DNA from: Branchipolynoe longqiensis
Taxonomy: Eukaryota > Annelida > Polychaeta > Phyllodocida > Polynoidae
Direction of reading: 5' to 3'
DNA: 64,000 nucleotides
NCBI GenBank assembly: GCA_030323885.1
Contig: CM059193.1
Coordinates: 75,585,040-75,649,039 of the forward strand
The notes beneath the pieces were generated by a model. The model ran no database searches. It saw only the letters and a program-made list of their open reading frames with translations, and was not told the origin of the DNA. Position numbers and translations under genes: made by a program. Shown here in pieces: positions 44,213 to 54,662 of the stretch; within the stretch, counting starts at the first letter, position 1, and each line of letters begins with the position of its first letter.

Positions 44213-45021
44213 GGCCGAATAGAAACTTGTGGGTTTGTTGGTTCTGCTTTTGTTATACAGACGTTTGCCTATGGGGGTTCCTTTTTTTTTATTAGAATTG
44301 TGTTACTAAGAGTACATCGGATTGGGCAGGCCCTTATGCAGTTACAGTAAGGTATGTTCCATGGCGTCACCATACCGTAAGTGGCAGACCACCGAACCCT
44401 CAGCCTCAGACCTAAATGCACTGGGATTGGTCCCACTGCTTCACTGGTCACAACTGGTCCAGTGTATTATTAACAGCCCCACCCCAACAACATCATTCAT
44501 AAACTCACATAACTAACTACACTAGAATACCACTAGAATATTTCTAACAAACCAACATTATATACTGCTTGCCTAACTGCAACTGACCATTAAAACTTAC
44601 TACAACTTTAGCAACTGAATACAGAAGGTAACTTCTGTTTACATTCTAAATACTATGTATATTCTCACATTGATCTGACTAATATTGATCTAGTTATATG
44701 CCACTACTGTTACCATATTGCTATGGAACTTTTGGGTTACAGCAATTCATTGTGTTACATGCTGCAAATTGTGTATTCAACAGGTATTGTACACCTTATT
44801 CTATACACCTTTTGTGTAAATAAACCTGAATTGAAAAATGGCTGGAAGACCAGTGCTTCGGCACGACAAAAGAATAAACATATTTACCACAAAAAAAAGA
44901 AAGTGCAAAGATATTATTTCCGGGCCAATGTTTGGATAAATAAGCAGTTAGTTAGTGGATTATGCTTTTGAAAGTAGCCGAATGAGGAATATAAGACCAT
45001 GTATCCATACGCTCTTCCCGT
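44213..45021. other. No recognised gene
   Basis: AT-rich. AAATAAACCTGAATTGAAA at about 44818 resembles a LINE or mRNA 3' end, but no coding sequence is recognised upstream. Confidence 0.35.
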
Positions 45022-45606
45022 GTAATGGTGCTGTAACATTACGATGCTTCTCACCAGCGCGCCAACCCGCCAAAAAGTCGAGAAACGTCAAACTTTTCGG
45101 TGCAGTGGGAAAAAGTTTTATGTCAGCGCAACGTGTTGGTAGCATGCAGCCGACGTTGTGGTAATGTATGTCGACGCGTGAGGAAAACAAAAAAAATAGT
45201 TTGGCTCACCGTCCTGCTATGACCTTAGATGTTGCTAGGACATAAAACAACAACAAACAAACAAAGCAAGAGTTTGGCGCAATGAGTCTCACACGCGCAT
45301 GGCATGTGCCTAGGGTTTGCATAACGTTATTCCAGTGCGTTTAACATATCTCGACGCACCCCTAACGTCGCCATAGTGTTGGCACCCGTGCGTTGCCACA
45401 CGCAACAAGTTTTGCGCAAGCACAAAACTTTGCCGATCCCCTGACGCAAGCCGCCGACCCTCGGCGACCTTCGCCATCCATCAACGAATACTAACACATG
45501 CCTAACGCGTGAATAACACTTCCTGACGTATCCCGACATTCCGCCAAAAAATCACATACGTCGATGCGCATTGGCGAGAAGCCTCGTAACGTGACAGCAC
45601 CATTAC
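45022..45606. mobile_element. FB3 element, copy 2, with a SINE tail inside
   Basis: The left end GTAATGGTGCTGTAACATTA and right end (other strand GTAATGGTGCTGTCACGTTA) are inverted repeats, continuing inward through GCTTCTC and CCARTGCGC. A SINE-A tail (45205-45272, CTATGACCTTAGATGTTGCT) sits inside. The central hairpin (AAGTTTTGCGC / GCACAAAACTT, 45408-45430) has one G-T pair. Confidence 0.85.
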
Positions 45607-45915
45607 ATTGTGACAGACCACAGAGACAATGACCATGTTCGTTCTCTATGTTCCCACTGAGTACATTGCATATACTGTGCACAAGAGCATACGGTCCCTG
45701 TGTCCAACCTATGGGAATGGCCACTCAGCAAAAGACAGGTTCATTGTCTGTGTGGCGCATCACAAGGTCGCAAGATCACAAGCGAACAGGGAGCAAGGTA
45801 ACATGCCACAAGGGAAAAGTATATGGATACACAGCCTAAGATTACCTACTATGGACCAAATTATCTAACTACCATAATCATGAGTCTGAAATAAAGAATT
45901 GAATTGAATTATGCT
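45607..45915 (+). mobile_element. Possible LINE 3' end
   Basis: A 79-codon frame (45629-45868) with no recognised domain is followed by GAAATAAAGAATTGAATTGA, a polyadenylation-type signal plus a (GAATT)n tail like those of many invertebrate LINEs. Only the tail argues for this. Confidence 0.3.
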
Positions 45916-46091
45916 TAATGGACAACTTCTCCTGCGATAGAGTAAGTGCATGTTAATTCTCTTCGAATTGAACAGAAAATAGCTTTTGATTCGATTATAA
46001 AAAGTTATTTTAACAATATAAGCAGGGTACCTGTTGCAGTCATCCATATTAGGGCTTATTATGATATCTGCACCACCAACGAATTCATAAT

Positions 46092-46205
46092 GTTATCCTG
46101 GGAGTGATGAACATGGGAAATATTGCACCTGGAGCGAGATTCGAACCCACATCTTTTGCATTTCGGGCCAGTGTGCTAACCATTTAATAACCTAGGCTCC
46201 CTTTG
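46092..46205 (-). mobile_element. SINE-Q fragment
   Basis: It matches 31983-32112 (GGAGCCTAGGTTATTAAATG, GGGTTCGAATCTCGCTCC, GCAATATTTCCCATG on the minus strand); the A-box has been mutated. Confidence 0.7.
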
Positions 46206-46650
46206 TAAGGAATACCTTGTAAACTCACGTGCCCAAATCATTAAAGCAATGTTAGCCAATCAGAGTGGTGCTTCAAGCCCACAGTCATGCTTCTAGTATG
46301 GTGGATATAACCCTCATTAGCTTCAACTGGCTCGCTATGCCTAGCCTGACCGATCCTCGGGCATCAATCCTCATTTTGGCTAATAAGCGCCTAATAACAT
46401 AACATCATCGGCTTTGAACTGCAGCGGCCCATTCATAGCTCATCGATTCGGGGCTGCGGCCTTTTCCATTCTAACTAATGCTGCAGATCAGAAAGTGTAG
46501 AAGTGCTCTCTTCTCGGTCTTTGATACACGACCACTGCCCTCCAGCTATTACAAACCTAGGACCCTGTTCTACTAACGAAACCATCGCACCGATATAGTC
46601 GGTGGGTTTATTAGTGAATGGGGAAGCAGTCGGCTGGGAATGGCCTCTCG
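46206..46650. other. No recognised feature
   Basis: Unique sequence. Confidence 0.45.
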
Positions 46651-46651
46651 T

Positions 46652-46985
46652 CTCTCTGACCGGATGTGGTAGCCTAATAATCCTAATCGGTAGGTCGGGA
46701 GTTTGGTTCCCGGGCAAGTCAAATCGATGACTTCCAAAAGTGATGCTTGTCGCTTCCCATAGCCAAGCGCTTGGTATCATTAGGAGAGGGCAATGACTGG
46801 CTGGCTCAGTGTCAGGATAATGTGACTGAGTGGGATATCAGGTCATGCTGCCAGTGGCCTGGTCTCCCAGTAGGGCAGCACTATAAAGGTGTCATGAGTG
46901 TGCAGTGTTACACAAGTCGGTACCGGTCCTGATATGACCTTAGATGTTGCCAGGATGTAAAACTCCAACAACCGGCCAACTCATC
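46652..46985 (+). mobile_element. SINE-A copy
   Basis: The head is damaged at the A-box (GATGTGGTAGCCTAATAATC) but has GTTTGGTTCCCGGGCAAGTC. The body is complete to CCTTAGATGTTGCCAGGATG. Confidence 0.8.
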
Positions 46986-47208
46986 TCAGTGACAGAATTG
47001 CTGTGTTGTCGGTTTCGTGTTGGTCATTAGCGCTTATTGTTCTCAATTGGACCAGCGGTATTAATTAGGTCATACCTAACTCTTGGAGAATAGTAGCTGC
47101 TTTCAGACACACTTTATTCAGATTACTGTCATCGTCGGAGGGATGGGGTTATGTAAAAGGGGAAAATTGCACCTAGAACAGGTTTCGAAACCACACTTCT
47201 CGCCATTC
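46986..47208. other. No recognised feature
   Basis: Unique sequence. Confidence 0.4.
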
Positions 47209-47530
47209 AAAAGCTTGTTTTATTTAACGACGCATCTAGAGCACATTGATTTTAATCAGTGGCTATTGGATGTCAAACACATTGTCATTCTTTGGAGGAA
47301 ACCTACTGCTGCCACATAGGCTACTCTTTCTGATAAGCAGCAAGGGGTCTTTTATATGCACATTCCCACAGATAGGACAGCACATACCACAGCCTTTGAT
47401 GAACCAGCTGTGGACCGCTACTTGGAACGAAAATAGTCCAAACTGCCAATGGGTCCACTGAGCAGGATCGATAGGATAACAGAACTCTGCACAGGTGGAC
47501 ACTCTACCACTTGAGCTACGTGCCGCTCTT
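47209..47530 (-). mobile_element. SINE-B, near full length
   Basis: The minus-strand head GCACGTAGCTCAAGTGGTAG AGTG shows an intact A-box. The body runs through GTGCTGTCCTATCTGTGGG and TATAAAAGACCCCTTGCTG to the TTAAATAAAAC end. Confidence 0.85.
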
Positions 47531-47696
47531 CTCGCCATTCAAGTGCTAGTGTCCGAACTATTCGACTATCTAAGCTTGCTGATGCAATTACCCAATTCAT
47601 GTCTATCATTCAGATGTTAGTATCCAAACCATTATTCTATCTACCCTCCCTGACGCGATCAACCTTCACACGCCGCTACCTAGTACATGTAGTAAC

Positions 47697-48766
47697 TTGG
47701 TTGGTTGTTTGTTGGAGTTTCACATCCTGACAACATCTAAGGTCATATCAGGGCCCGTATGCACCAAGTTGTGCTAGTCGTAACCGGAGCTAGGCGCTAA
47801 CTCCGGTCAGCTAGCTCTGGGTAACAGGGGTTCCGCGAAAAATATAAACTGGTATGCGCCAATGTTTTAGCCGCTGCGGATAGCTGACCGTGAGTTTATT
47901 TATAGATTTGGGAATTCCCTCCAGTCGACGATATGAATAACGCCGCTAATTCGGCGGCAACGTTAATATCGGTTTGCATTTAGGGTTAATTTGATAAGAT
48001 TTCACTTATTGCGTATGTAATTCTGTTAAATATGACAGCATTGAATAGATTTGGGTATAATATATTGCCGCCGATTCGGCGGCGGCGGCGGCCATTTTTA
48101 GTTGACGTTGGACAGTATGGTATGGATATCGACGTCGAAGCGGCATCGGCGATTTGTTTACTTTACATTCGTCGATTCGAAAATATTAATATCGCCACCT
48201 TTGCAGCAGCAGTGTTAATATCGGTTCGCATTTAGGGTTAATTTGACCAAATTTCACTTATTCCATATGTAAATCTGTCAAATATGATCGCATTGAATAG
48301 ATTGAGACCCACAAATGCACACTAACCGCCCTGGCTAGCAGTTAAACCTGATTTGAAACTGGGGTAGCTTAGCCTAGGCTACGGTCCGCGGTTAGCGCTG
48401 GCACATACCAATTTTCCACATTTAGCCGTGTGGAGATACCCAAACCGCGGTTAAGGCCCTAACTCCGATTCGTGCATATGGCCCCAGGACGGGTACCGAC
48501 TTGTAACAATGTGAACGCATGGCAACTTTATAGTGGTGCCCCACTGGGAAATGAGCACCATGACCCAATAATATCCCACTGAGTCAAATTATCCTGACAC
48601 TAATCTAACCAGTCATTGCACTGACTTATTAATGCCGAGGACCAAGCTAAGAAGCAAGAAGTGTCAATTTTGAAAATCATTGGTTTGGCTCGACAGGGAA
48701 TGGAAATCCCCATCTCCCGCATGAGAGGCCTGCGCTCTACCGATTCGGCCATCGCGCCCGGTGGTA
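47697..48766 (-). mobile_element. SINE-A split by a Harbinger-like element
   Basis: The tail part is 47697-47751 and the rest 48485-48766, with head GGGCGCGATGGCCGAATCGG TAGAGC on the minus strand. Removing 47752-48487 restores the normal SINE-A sequence CATATCAGGACGGGTACCG. Confidence 0.85.
47752..48484. mobile_element. Harbinger-like element with 3-bp target duplication
   Basis: The ends GGCCCGTATGCAC and (other strand) GGGCCATATGCAC are inverted repeats with two mismatches. CAG flanks both sides (47749-47751 and 48485-48487), matching the single CAG in the uninterrupted SINE. A ~90-bp internal segment is duplicated (about 47956 and 48209). No transposase is seen. Confidence 0.85.
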
Positions 48767-48814
48767 CACGTAGCTTTTCACCATGGGAGGCCAGTGTACC
48801 TGAATAATCATACA

Positions 48815-48838
48815 TTTATATATATATATATATATATA
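48815..48838. repeat. (TA)n microsatellite
   Basis: Short alternating tract. Confidence 0.8.
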
Positions 48839-48877
48839 CCATCATAGCAGCACATTGCTATAACTGCGTAGTTTCAC

Positions 48878-48952
48878 CACAGTGTGGTTAGCTGGTGGAC
48901 TCCTTTCCATACAATATACCCAAAGGTCGTGGGTTCGATCCCCGCAGGGAGA
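48878..48952 (+). mobile_element. tRNA-like SINE head, unassigned family
   Basis: GTGTGGTTAGCTGGTGGACT resembles an A-box and GTGGGTTCGATCCCCGC is a good B-box, 50 bp apart. The acceptor stem does not pair, so it is not a tRNA gene. A G-rich tract (49023-49085) follows. Confidence 0.5.
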
Positions 48953-49355
48953 CCGGATATGTGCGCGCTGATGTAGCCTTTACAATAAGGGCAAGTGGAC
49001 CCGCCCTGGAGTGGCGCCAAGATGGGGCGGGGGGGGGGGGGGCGGGAGGCGGGAGGCGGGAAGCGAGGTGCTGGAGGCGGGAGGTATGTTGAGAAATGTG
49101 GCCTACACTCTACACCTTTATCTGGCCAGCAAATGAGCTTCCGGAAGTGGTGACATTACCCGAATATAAACAGGGCCGACATTGTATACCTGCACTGGGC
49201 ATGCATCTGAATTCACTATGCGGTACACACATTTGAAGTGGTTTCATTTCAACACATTGTTTTATAAGAGAAAAAATGTAAACCCGCAACGACTATTTGA
49301 GTTGCCCTGAGTATACACTTTCTAATCGGTGCTGCTCCCCATTTTCGCATGAACT

Positions 49356-49455
49356 ACAGTGACTGGTGTTGTATATTATACAACAGGGGCCAATCCCTTA
49401 ATTCTACAGGATCAGTGCTGTAACTAATACAGCACTGATCAAATTTAGATTAGGT
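49356..49455. repeat. Double-hairpin repeat, copy 2
   Basis: The stems are perfect here: 49367-49385 (TGTTGTATA / TATACAACA) and 49410-49440 (GATCAGTGCTGTA / TACAGCACTGATC, loop ACTAA). Copy 1 is at 39481. Confidence 0.8.
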
Positions 49456-49990
49456 CATTCCTGTGTAAACTTCAACAATTAAAATCAGCAATACATGAAT
49501 AAATTAAATAATTAAATAAATAAAACCGCCTTAAAAAGAAGTGTGTGAACTCCTCGCAGATCACTCCTGTGCAAGCTTCAACATTTAAGTGCAGCAATAC
49601 ATACATAGATAAATAACCTCGCTTTAAAAAGAAATGTGTGAACTCTTGCGTATTCACTCCTGTGCAAGCTTCACCATTTAAACGCAGCAATAAATAAATA
49701 ACCCGCGTTAAAAAGAAATGTGATGAGTGAACTCCTCGCAGATCACTCCTGTGCAAGCTTCAACAATTATACGAAGCGATAAATAACACCACTTTGAAAG
49801 GAAATTGGTGAACTCCTCATGGATGACTCCTGTGCAAGCTTCAACAATTAAACGCAGCAATCAATAAATAAATAAATAAATAACACTGATTTAAAAAGAA
49901 ATATGTAAACTCCTTTAACATCACTCCTCTTCAAGCTTCAACAAACAAACAAACAAACAAACAAATGCGGCGACAGATAAATAATTAGCT
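49455..49990. repeat. 80-106-bp tandem repeat in the intron 3' of the tetraspanin exon
   Basis: Units start TCACTCCTGTGCAAGCTTCA at about 49455, 49561, 49654, 49743, 49824 and 49921. Each is followed by an AT-rich (AATA)n piece and TTTAAAAAGAAATGTGTGAAC. The array stops about 15 bp from the splice donor. Confidence 0.9.
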
Positions 49991-49998
49991 GAAAGGCA

Positions 49999-50004
49999 AC
50001 TTAC
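49999..50004 (-). promoter_or_regulatory. Splice donor GTAAGT
   Basis: Perfect consensus donor immediately after the codon for the last leucine of the tetraspanin exon. Confidence 0.9.
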
Positions 50005-50214
50005 CAGACAGAGGAGACACATGCTTTCACAGCACGCACCACAGCAGCCTAGGAAGCCTATGAGCAGGAGGAAGCCTCCAGTGCCTATCAGCAGGTAAGC
50101 GACTGTCTGCAGTAGGGGCCCGGATAGGGTTGTGTTCATGATCTTAAAGTAGGTGATGACGTCATGGTCGAAGTGCAGCCACAATCCGCAAATGAGCAAA
50201 CCTGCTCCAGCCAA
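50005..50214 (-). CDS. Tetraspanin, internal exon (TM1 end, small loop, TM2)
   Basis: The 70-residue exon encodes the end of transmembrane segment 1 (LAGAGLLICGLWLHFD), a short extracellular loop with NTT (an N-glycosylation sequon), and TM2 ending in the inner-loop signature GFLGCCGACCES. The GCCGA motif and flanking cysteines (palmitoylation candidates) are diagnostic of tetraspanins, membrane organisers that assemble integrins and other partners. The GLWL-FD pattern is closest to the CD9/CD81 group. The acceptor (CTTTCTCTTCCAG) abuts 50214 and the donor (GTAAGT) follows 50005; both introns are phase 0, as I recall for vertebrate CD9. The first exon and the exons for TM3, the large CCG-motif loop and TM4 were not found. 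The reading frame reads through the donor, which is not coding. Confidence 0.93.
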
Positions 50215-50240
50215 CTGGAAGAGAAAGGGGGACGAGAGAG
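50215..50240 (-). promoter_or_regulatory. Splice acceptor and polypyrimidine tract
   Basis: The minus strand reads a C/T-rich tract ending CCTTTCTCTTCCAG directly before the tetraspanin exon. Confidence 0.85.
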
Positions 50241-50267
50241 GTCAGTTAGGTCAGGTATTGTTTGATT

Positions 50268-50815
50268 CAAGTTGTTACTGTCTGCTACAGTCTCAATTCT
50301 GCCATATTCAGAGATGAATATAATATTTGATTAGCTTGGTGGTTATAATCTACTTGATTTTTAATAGTTTGTACTTTTGTTGTTGGTAATTCAAATTGCT
50401 ACAGGATGATAGCTTTGAAATTATGCAATGTTCAGAGATAAATATATTAGCTTTGTCACTATAATCTTCTTGATTTGTAATAGTTTGTATTTTTGTTTTA
50501 GGTAATTCAAGGTACTACAGGCTGATACCTTTGCATTTCTGCCATCTTCAGAGATACATATATTAGCTTTGTCGGTATAGTCTACTTCCTTTTTAATAGT
50601 TTGTATTTTTGTTGTTGCTATTTCAAGGTACTACAGGGTAATAGCTTTACATTTCTGCCGTATTCAGAGATAAATATATTAGTTTGGTCGCTATTATCTA
50701 CCTAATTTTGAATAGTTCCTATTTTTGTTGTTGGTACTTCAAGGTAATACAGGCTAATAGCTTCAGATTTCTGCCATAATCAGAGATAAATATAGTAGCT
50801 TAGTCGCTATAGGAT
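50268..50815. repeat. 116-bp tandem repeat in the intron 5' of the tetraspanin exon
   Basis: CAGAGATRAATATA recurs at 50309, 50433, 50549, 50665 and 50781 (spacing 124, then 116 three times). Each unit includes TTTTTAATAGTTTGTATTTT and AATTCAAGGTACTACAGG. Confidence 0.9.
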
Positions 50816-51321
50816 CTGCACCAAGAAGGTGGAACCTGAAACAGTGAAAAAGGAAAAGGGGCCCCACCTGAGCAGACAACTCCCTTGATCAGGAGGAGGA
50901 GTAAGCCTGGGAGAAAAAAAAGATTGGGTAGAACTGAGGAAAGAGAATTGAGGAGAGTTCAGTCGAAGGGCTGTGCCTCCTTGCCCTTTGGTGACCAGTC
51001 GGTGAGCCGGAGACATGGACGGAGTAAGGTAGAAGGTGAGGCTGACCGGCCTCCCCCTACAGTATTTGTTAGCCATATCCAGGAGAGGAGACCGGCAGCC
51101 GAAAGGTGATATGATAGAAGATGTGTGGATGAAGCGGGGTCTGGACCGCAAGTGGAATTCAGTTCTACATATGCCAATATAGGCAGCATAAAGAGTTATA
51201 TTTGTGTGTATTTAAATATGAATCTCGCTAATCGGGCCGTTGATGCTAGAAACCAACAAGTCCAAATTAATGTGAGTTGACTGTATGTATGTACGTAGTT
51301 ATGCAACTATGAATGTATCCC
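50816..51321. other. No recognised gene
   Basis: Moderately GC-rich sequence with overlapping open frames on both strands (50807-51151 minus, 50885-51109 plus), none with a known domain. If intronic to the tetraspanin, the missing first exon could lie here or further right; I did not find it. Confidence 0.35.
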
Positions 51322-51492
51322 ATATTATCTATCTGCTACTGAAATGCAGGCAATCAAATACCTTATCAGCAGCCACTGTGTGGTAAGATAACACCAACAC
51401 TACAACTGGCCAGCATTGAAAACAAGCCTGGGTACCCGGGCTTATATACTATGGACAGTATAAATACAGCCTCAATACAAAATTTACAAAAT
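51322..51492 (+). mobile_element. LINE-J 3' end fragment
   Basis: TATCTATCTGCTACTGAAATG through the tail palindrome (51424-51443) to ACAGTATAAATACAGCCTC. Nearly identical to 38595-38750. Confidence 0.85.
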
Positions 51493-51554
51493 TTAAATCC
51501 CTGCATGTGTCTGTGTTTGTATGACTGTATACATATATGTATGAATGTAGACAA

Positions 51555-51612
51555 TGGTTGGTTGTTGGGAACATCTAAGATCATATCAGGATGTGCACCG
51601 ACCTGTAATAGA
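51555..51612 (-). mobile_element. SINE-A tail fragment
   Basis: GTTGGGAACATCTAAGATCA and ATATCAGGATGTGCACCGAC on the plus strand. Confidence 0.6.
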
Positions 51613-52125
51613 CCGCACCCTTCTTAATGTGTATAATCAAAGCTACGTAAAGTGCATCGCTTTGGCAAAGGTGTCCCTTTCAATGGATCTTGCAACTTGC
51701 GAATCCAATATTCATATTTCCCTCCAATTCCTGTCACTGAATACAAAGCGAGAGAGATCGCCAAGCCACCAACATAAGAAACGAATCACCAGGTACAATT
51801 TAATCACAAGCAAATCATAATGGACTATCAGAATCCACATTAACGTCACGATCTGAGAATAAGGCTGCAAGGAAAAGACATGTTTGTATAAAAACCATAT
51901 CCTGTTCACAATTGTGATTAATTATCCTAATTCTAAATCTCATCAACAATTCTTAATCTTGCACATCGTTCATGTCGATATGAACGGTTCCGTGAGCAAT
52001 GTCTGATAGCGGCATTGGTTGCGTTCTTTCTGTGAGTAGTTACATCAACCTGTCAACTTTGACGGAAACTTAAGTAGTGAAAGGTACAAGTATGGTTCCT
52101 TCAGCATTGGTTCTTTAACGTCGTC
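51613..52125. other. No recognised feature
   Basis: Unique sequence. Confidence 0.45.
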
Positions 52126-52129
52126 ATTC

Positions 52130-53900
52130 TCCACACCACATATCACACCCCACTGCACCCAGTATTCATTCACGACCCAACTCCACACCATCTCGCTCCA
52201 CACTACTCCACACCACCCTACACAACTCCACTCCACACAACTCCACCATACACCACTCCATTCAACTCCACCTCACTCCACACCACCCCACACCACTCCA
52301 CCCTACACCACTGCATCCTACACCAATACACCCTACTCCACTCCATCCCACTCAACCTCACTCCACACCCCCCTTCACAACTCAACTCCACACAACTCCA
52401 CCGTACACCACTCCATTCAACTCCACCTCACTCCACACCACCCCACACCACTCCACCCTAAACTACTCCACCCTACACCACTCCACCCCACACAACTCCA
52501 CCATACACCACTCCACCCCACACCACTCCACCCTACACAACCCAACCCCACACAACTCCACCCTACACCACTCCATTCAACTCCACCTCACTCCACCCCA
52601 CCCCACACCACTCCACCCTAAACCACTCCACCCTACACCACTCCACCCCACACAACTCCACCATACACCAGTCCACCCCACAGCACTCCACCCTACACAA
52701 TCCAACCCCACATAACTCCACCATACACCACTCCATTCAACTCTACCTCACTCCACACCACCTCACACCACTCCACCTTACACAACTCCACCCCACACAA
52801 CTCCACCATACACCACTCCAGTCAACTACACCTCACTCCACACCACCCAACACTACCCCACACCACTCCATCCTACACCACTCCACCCCACACCGATACA
52901 CCCTACTCCACTCCATCCCACTCAACCTCACTCCACACCACCCCACACCACCCTACACAACTCCACCCCACACAACTCCACCATACACCACTCCATCCCA
53001 CTCAACCTCACTCCACATCACCCCACACCACTCCACGCTACACCACTCCACCCCAAACCAGGCCATCCCACTCCACCTCACCTCATCGCACTTCACTCCA
53101 CACCACTACACCAGACACCACTCCATCCCACTCCACCCCACTCCACCCCACACCACTACACCCCACGCCACTCCATACCACTCCACCTTACCTCACCCCA
53201 ACCCACCCCAAACCACTCCACACCGCACCACTCCATCCCACTCCACCTCACCTCACCCCACTCCAATCCACAACACTCCATCCCACTTAACCTTACCTTA
53301 CCCCACTCCACCGCAAACCACTCCACGCCACACCACTCCATCCCACTCCACCTTACCTCACCCCACTCCACCGCAAACCACTCCACACCACACCACTCCA
53401 TCCCACTCCACCTTACCTCACCAGACTCGAGCCCACACCACTACACCCTACAACATTCCATCACACTCCACCCCACACCACACTACACCCCACACCACTG
53501 CATCGCGCTCCACCTCACCCCGCACTACGCCACACCACTCCACCCAACACCATTTCACACTACTCCACCCTACCCTACTACATCCCACTAAAGCCCCTAC
53601 ACCCCCTCCCCCCCCCAAACTACCACCCCACCATACCCCAATTCACTCTACGCCTTACTGTACCCCACCTACTGCATCCCATACCACTTAGTGACCCACC
53701 CACCTCACTCTACCCAACCCCACCCCACCCCACTACCTCACCCTACCCCACCCACCTAGCCACTCAACCCCACCCCCAACCTAACCTACCCCACAGCACC
53801 CGTCCTCACCCTACCCCACCCTACTTCTCCCTACCCGCCTCACCCTACCCACCACCACCCACTCCCACTCCACCCCACATCGCATCACCCCTCACCCACA
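52130..53900. repeat. Pentamer-based satellite (CACCA CTCCA)n
   Basis: Built from 5-bp words CACCA, CTCCA, CCCTA, CACAA, ATTCA, arranged in longer higher-order units (a block with CTCCATTCAACTCCACCTCA recurs near 52256, 52413, 52571 and 52728). Strong C/A bias on the plus strand. It decays to irregular CCCCACC sequence after about 53560. Confidence 0.95.
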
Positions 53901-54310
53901 TCCACACCCACACCCACCCACACCACCCAGATGTAGCCTAACACCCAGGTCTTCCACCCATCAGTTAAATTCAATAATGAAATTTGTGAAATCCAATGCC
54001 ACTTGCCAGTTTTCAGGACAGTCTTCAGCCGGCTGCCATGGCAACGCCCATATGCAATGTAAGCAGCTTTTGTGTCGGGCTGCCAGTTTGGAACTGAAAC
54101 CAGTTTAACGCGCCATATTTTTCTAAACAATTAGACAAGATGTTGTCTGCTGCTGGCTATTCACCGGGCATGCCGGGTACTGAGTGGGGAATCCCCGAGA
54201 TATTTATAACCTGATGATGGGTGTGTGTGTGGGGGGGGGGGGGGGGGGGGGAAGGATCGGGGGTGTCCACACATTACATCGTCACAGTGAAGCTGAGGGG
54301 AAGATGGGTT
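53901..54310. other. No recognised gene; poly-G at 54231-54251
   Basis: Unique sequence. The minus-strand open frame 53885-54130 begins in the satellite flank and has no known domain. Confidence 0.4.
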
Positions 54311-54311
54311 G

Positions 54312-54662
54312 TTGTGTGTTGTTTTACGTCCTAGCAACATCTAAAGTCATATCAGGACAGGCACTGACTTGTGACAGTGCACACTCATGGCAACTTTTAT
54401 AGTGCTGCCCCACTGGGAGACCAGGCTGCCAGCACCATCACCTGATATCCCACTCAGTCACATTATCCTGACACAGAGTGAACCAGTCCTTGCCCTACCC
54501 TAATAATGCCGAGCATCTGGCTAGGAAGCGACAAGTATCAATTTTGTAGTCATTGGTTTGACTTGACCAGGGTTCAAACTCACATACCCATTGGTTCGGA
54601 TCCGCTGATCTCCCAAAACATGAGACAGACGCTCAACTCATTCGGCCATCCCATCTGGTCCA
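54312..54662 (-). mobile_element. SINE-A with second-type head
   Basis: On the minus strand, CCAGATGGGATGGCCGAATG AGTTGAGCGTC, GATCAGCGGATCCGAACC. Full body and tail to CTAGGACGTAAAACAAC. Confidence 0.85.

Noticed and set aside
49921..50004. Extension of the tetraspanin frame past the exon
   Set aside because: A consensus GTAAGT donor follows codon 70, and the further translation no longer resembles a tetraspanin and enters the intronic repeat.
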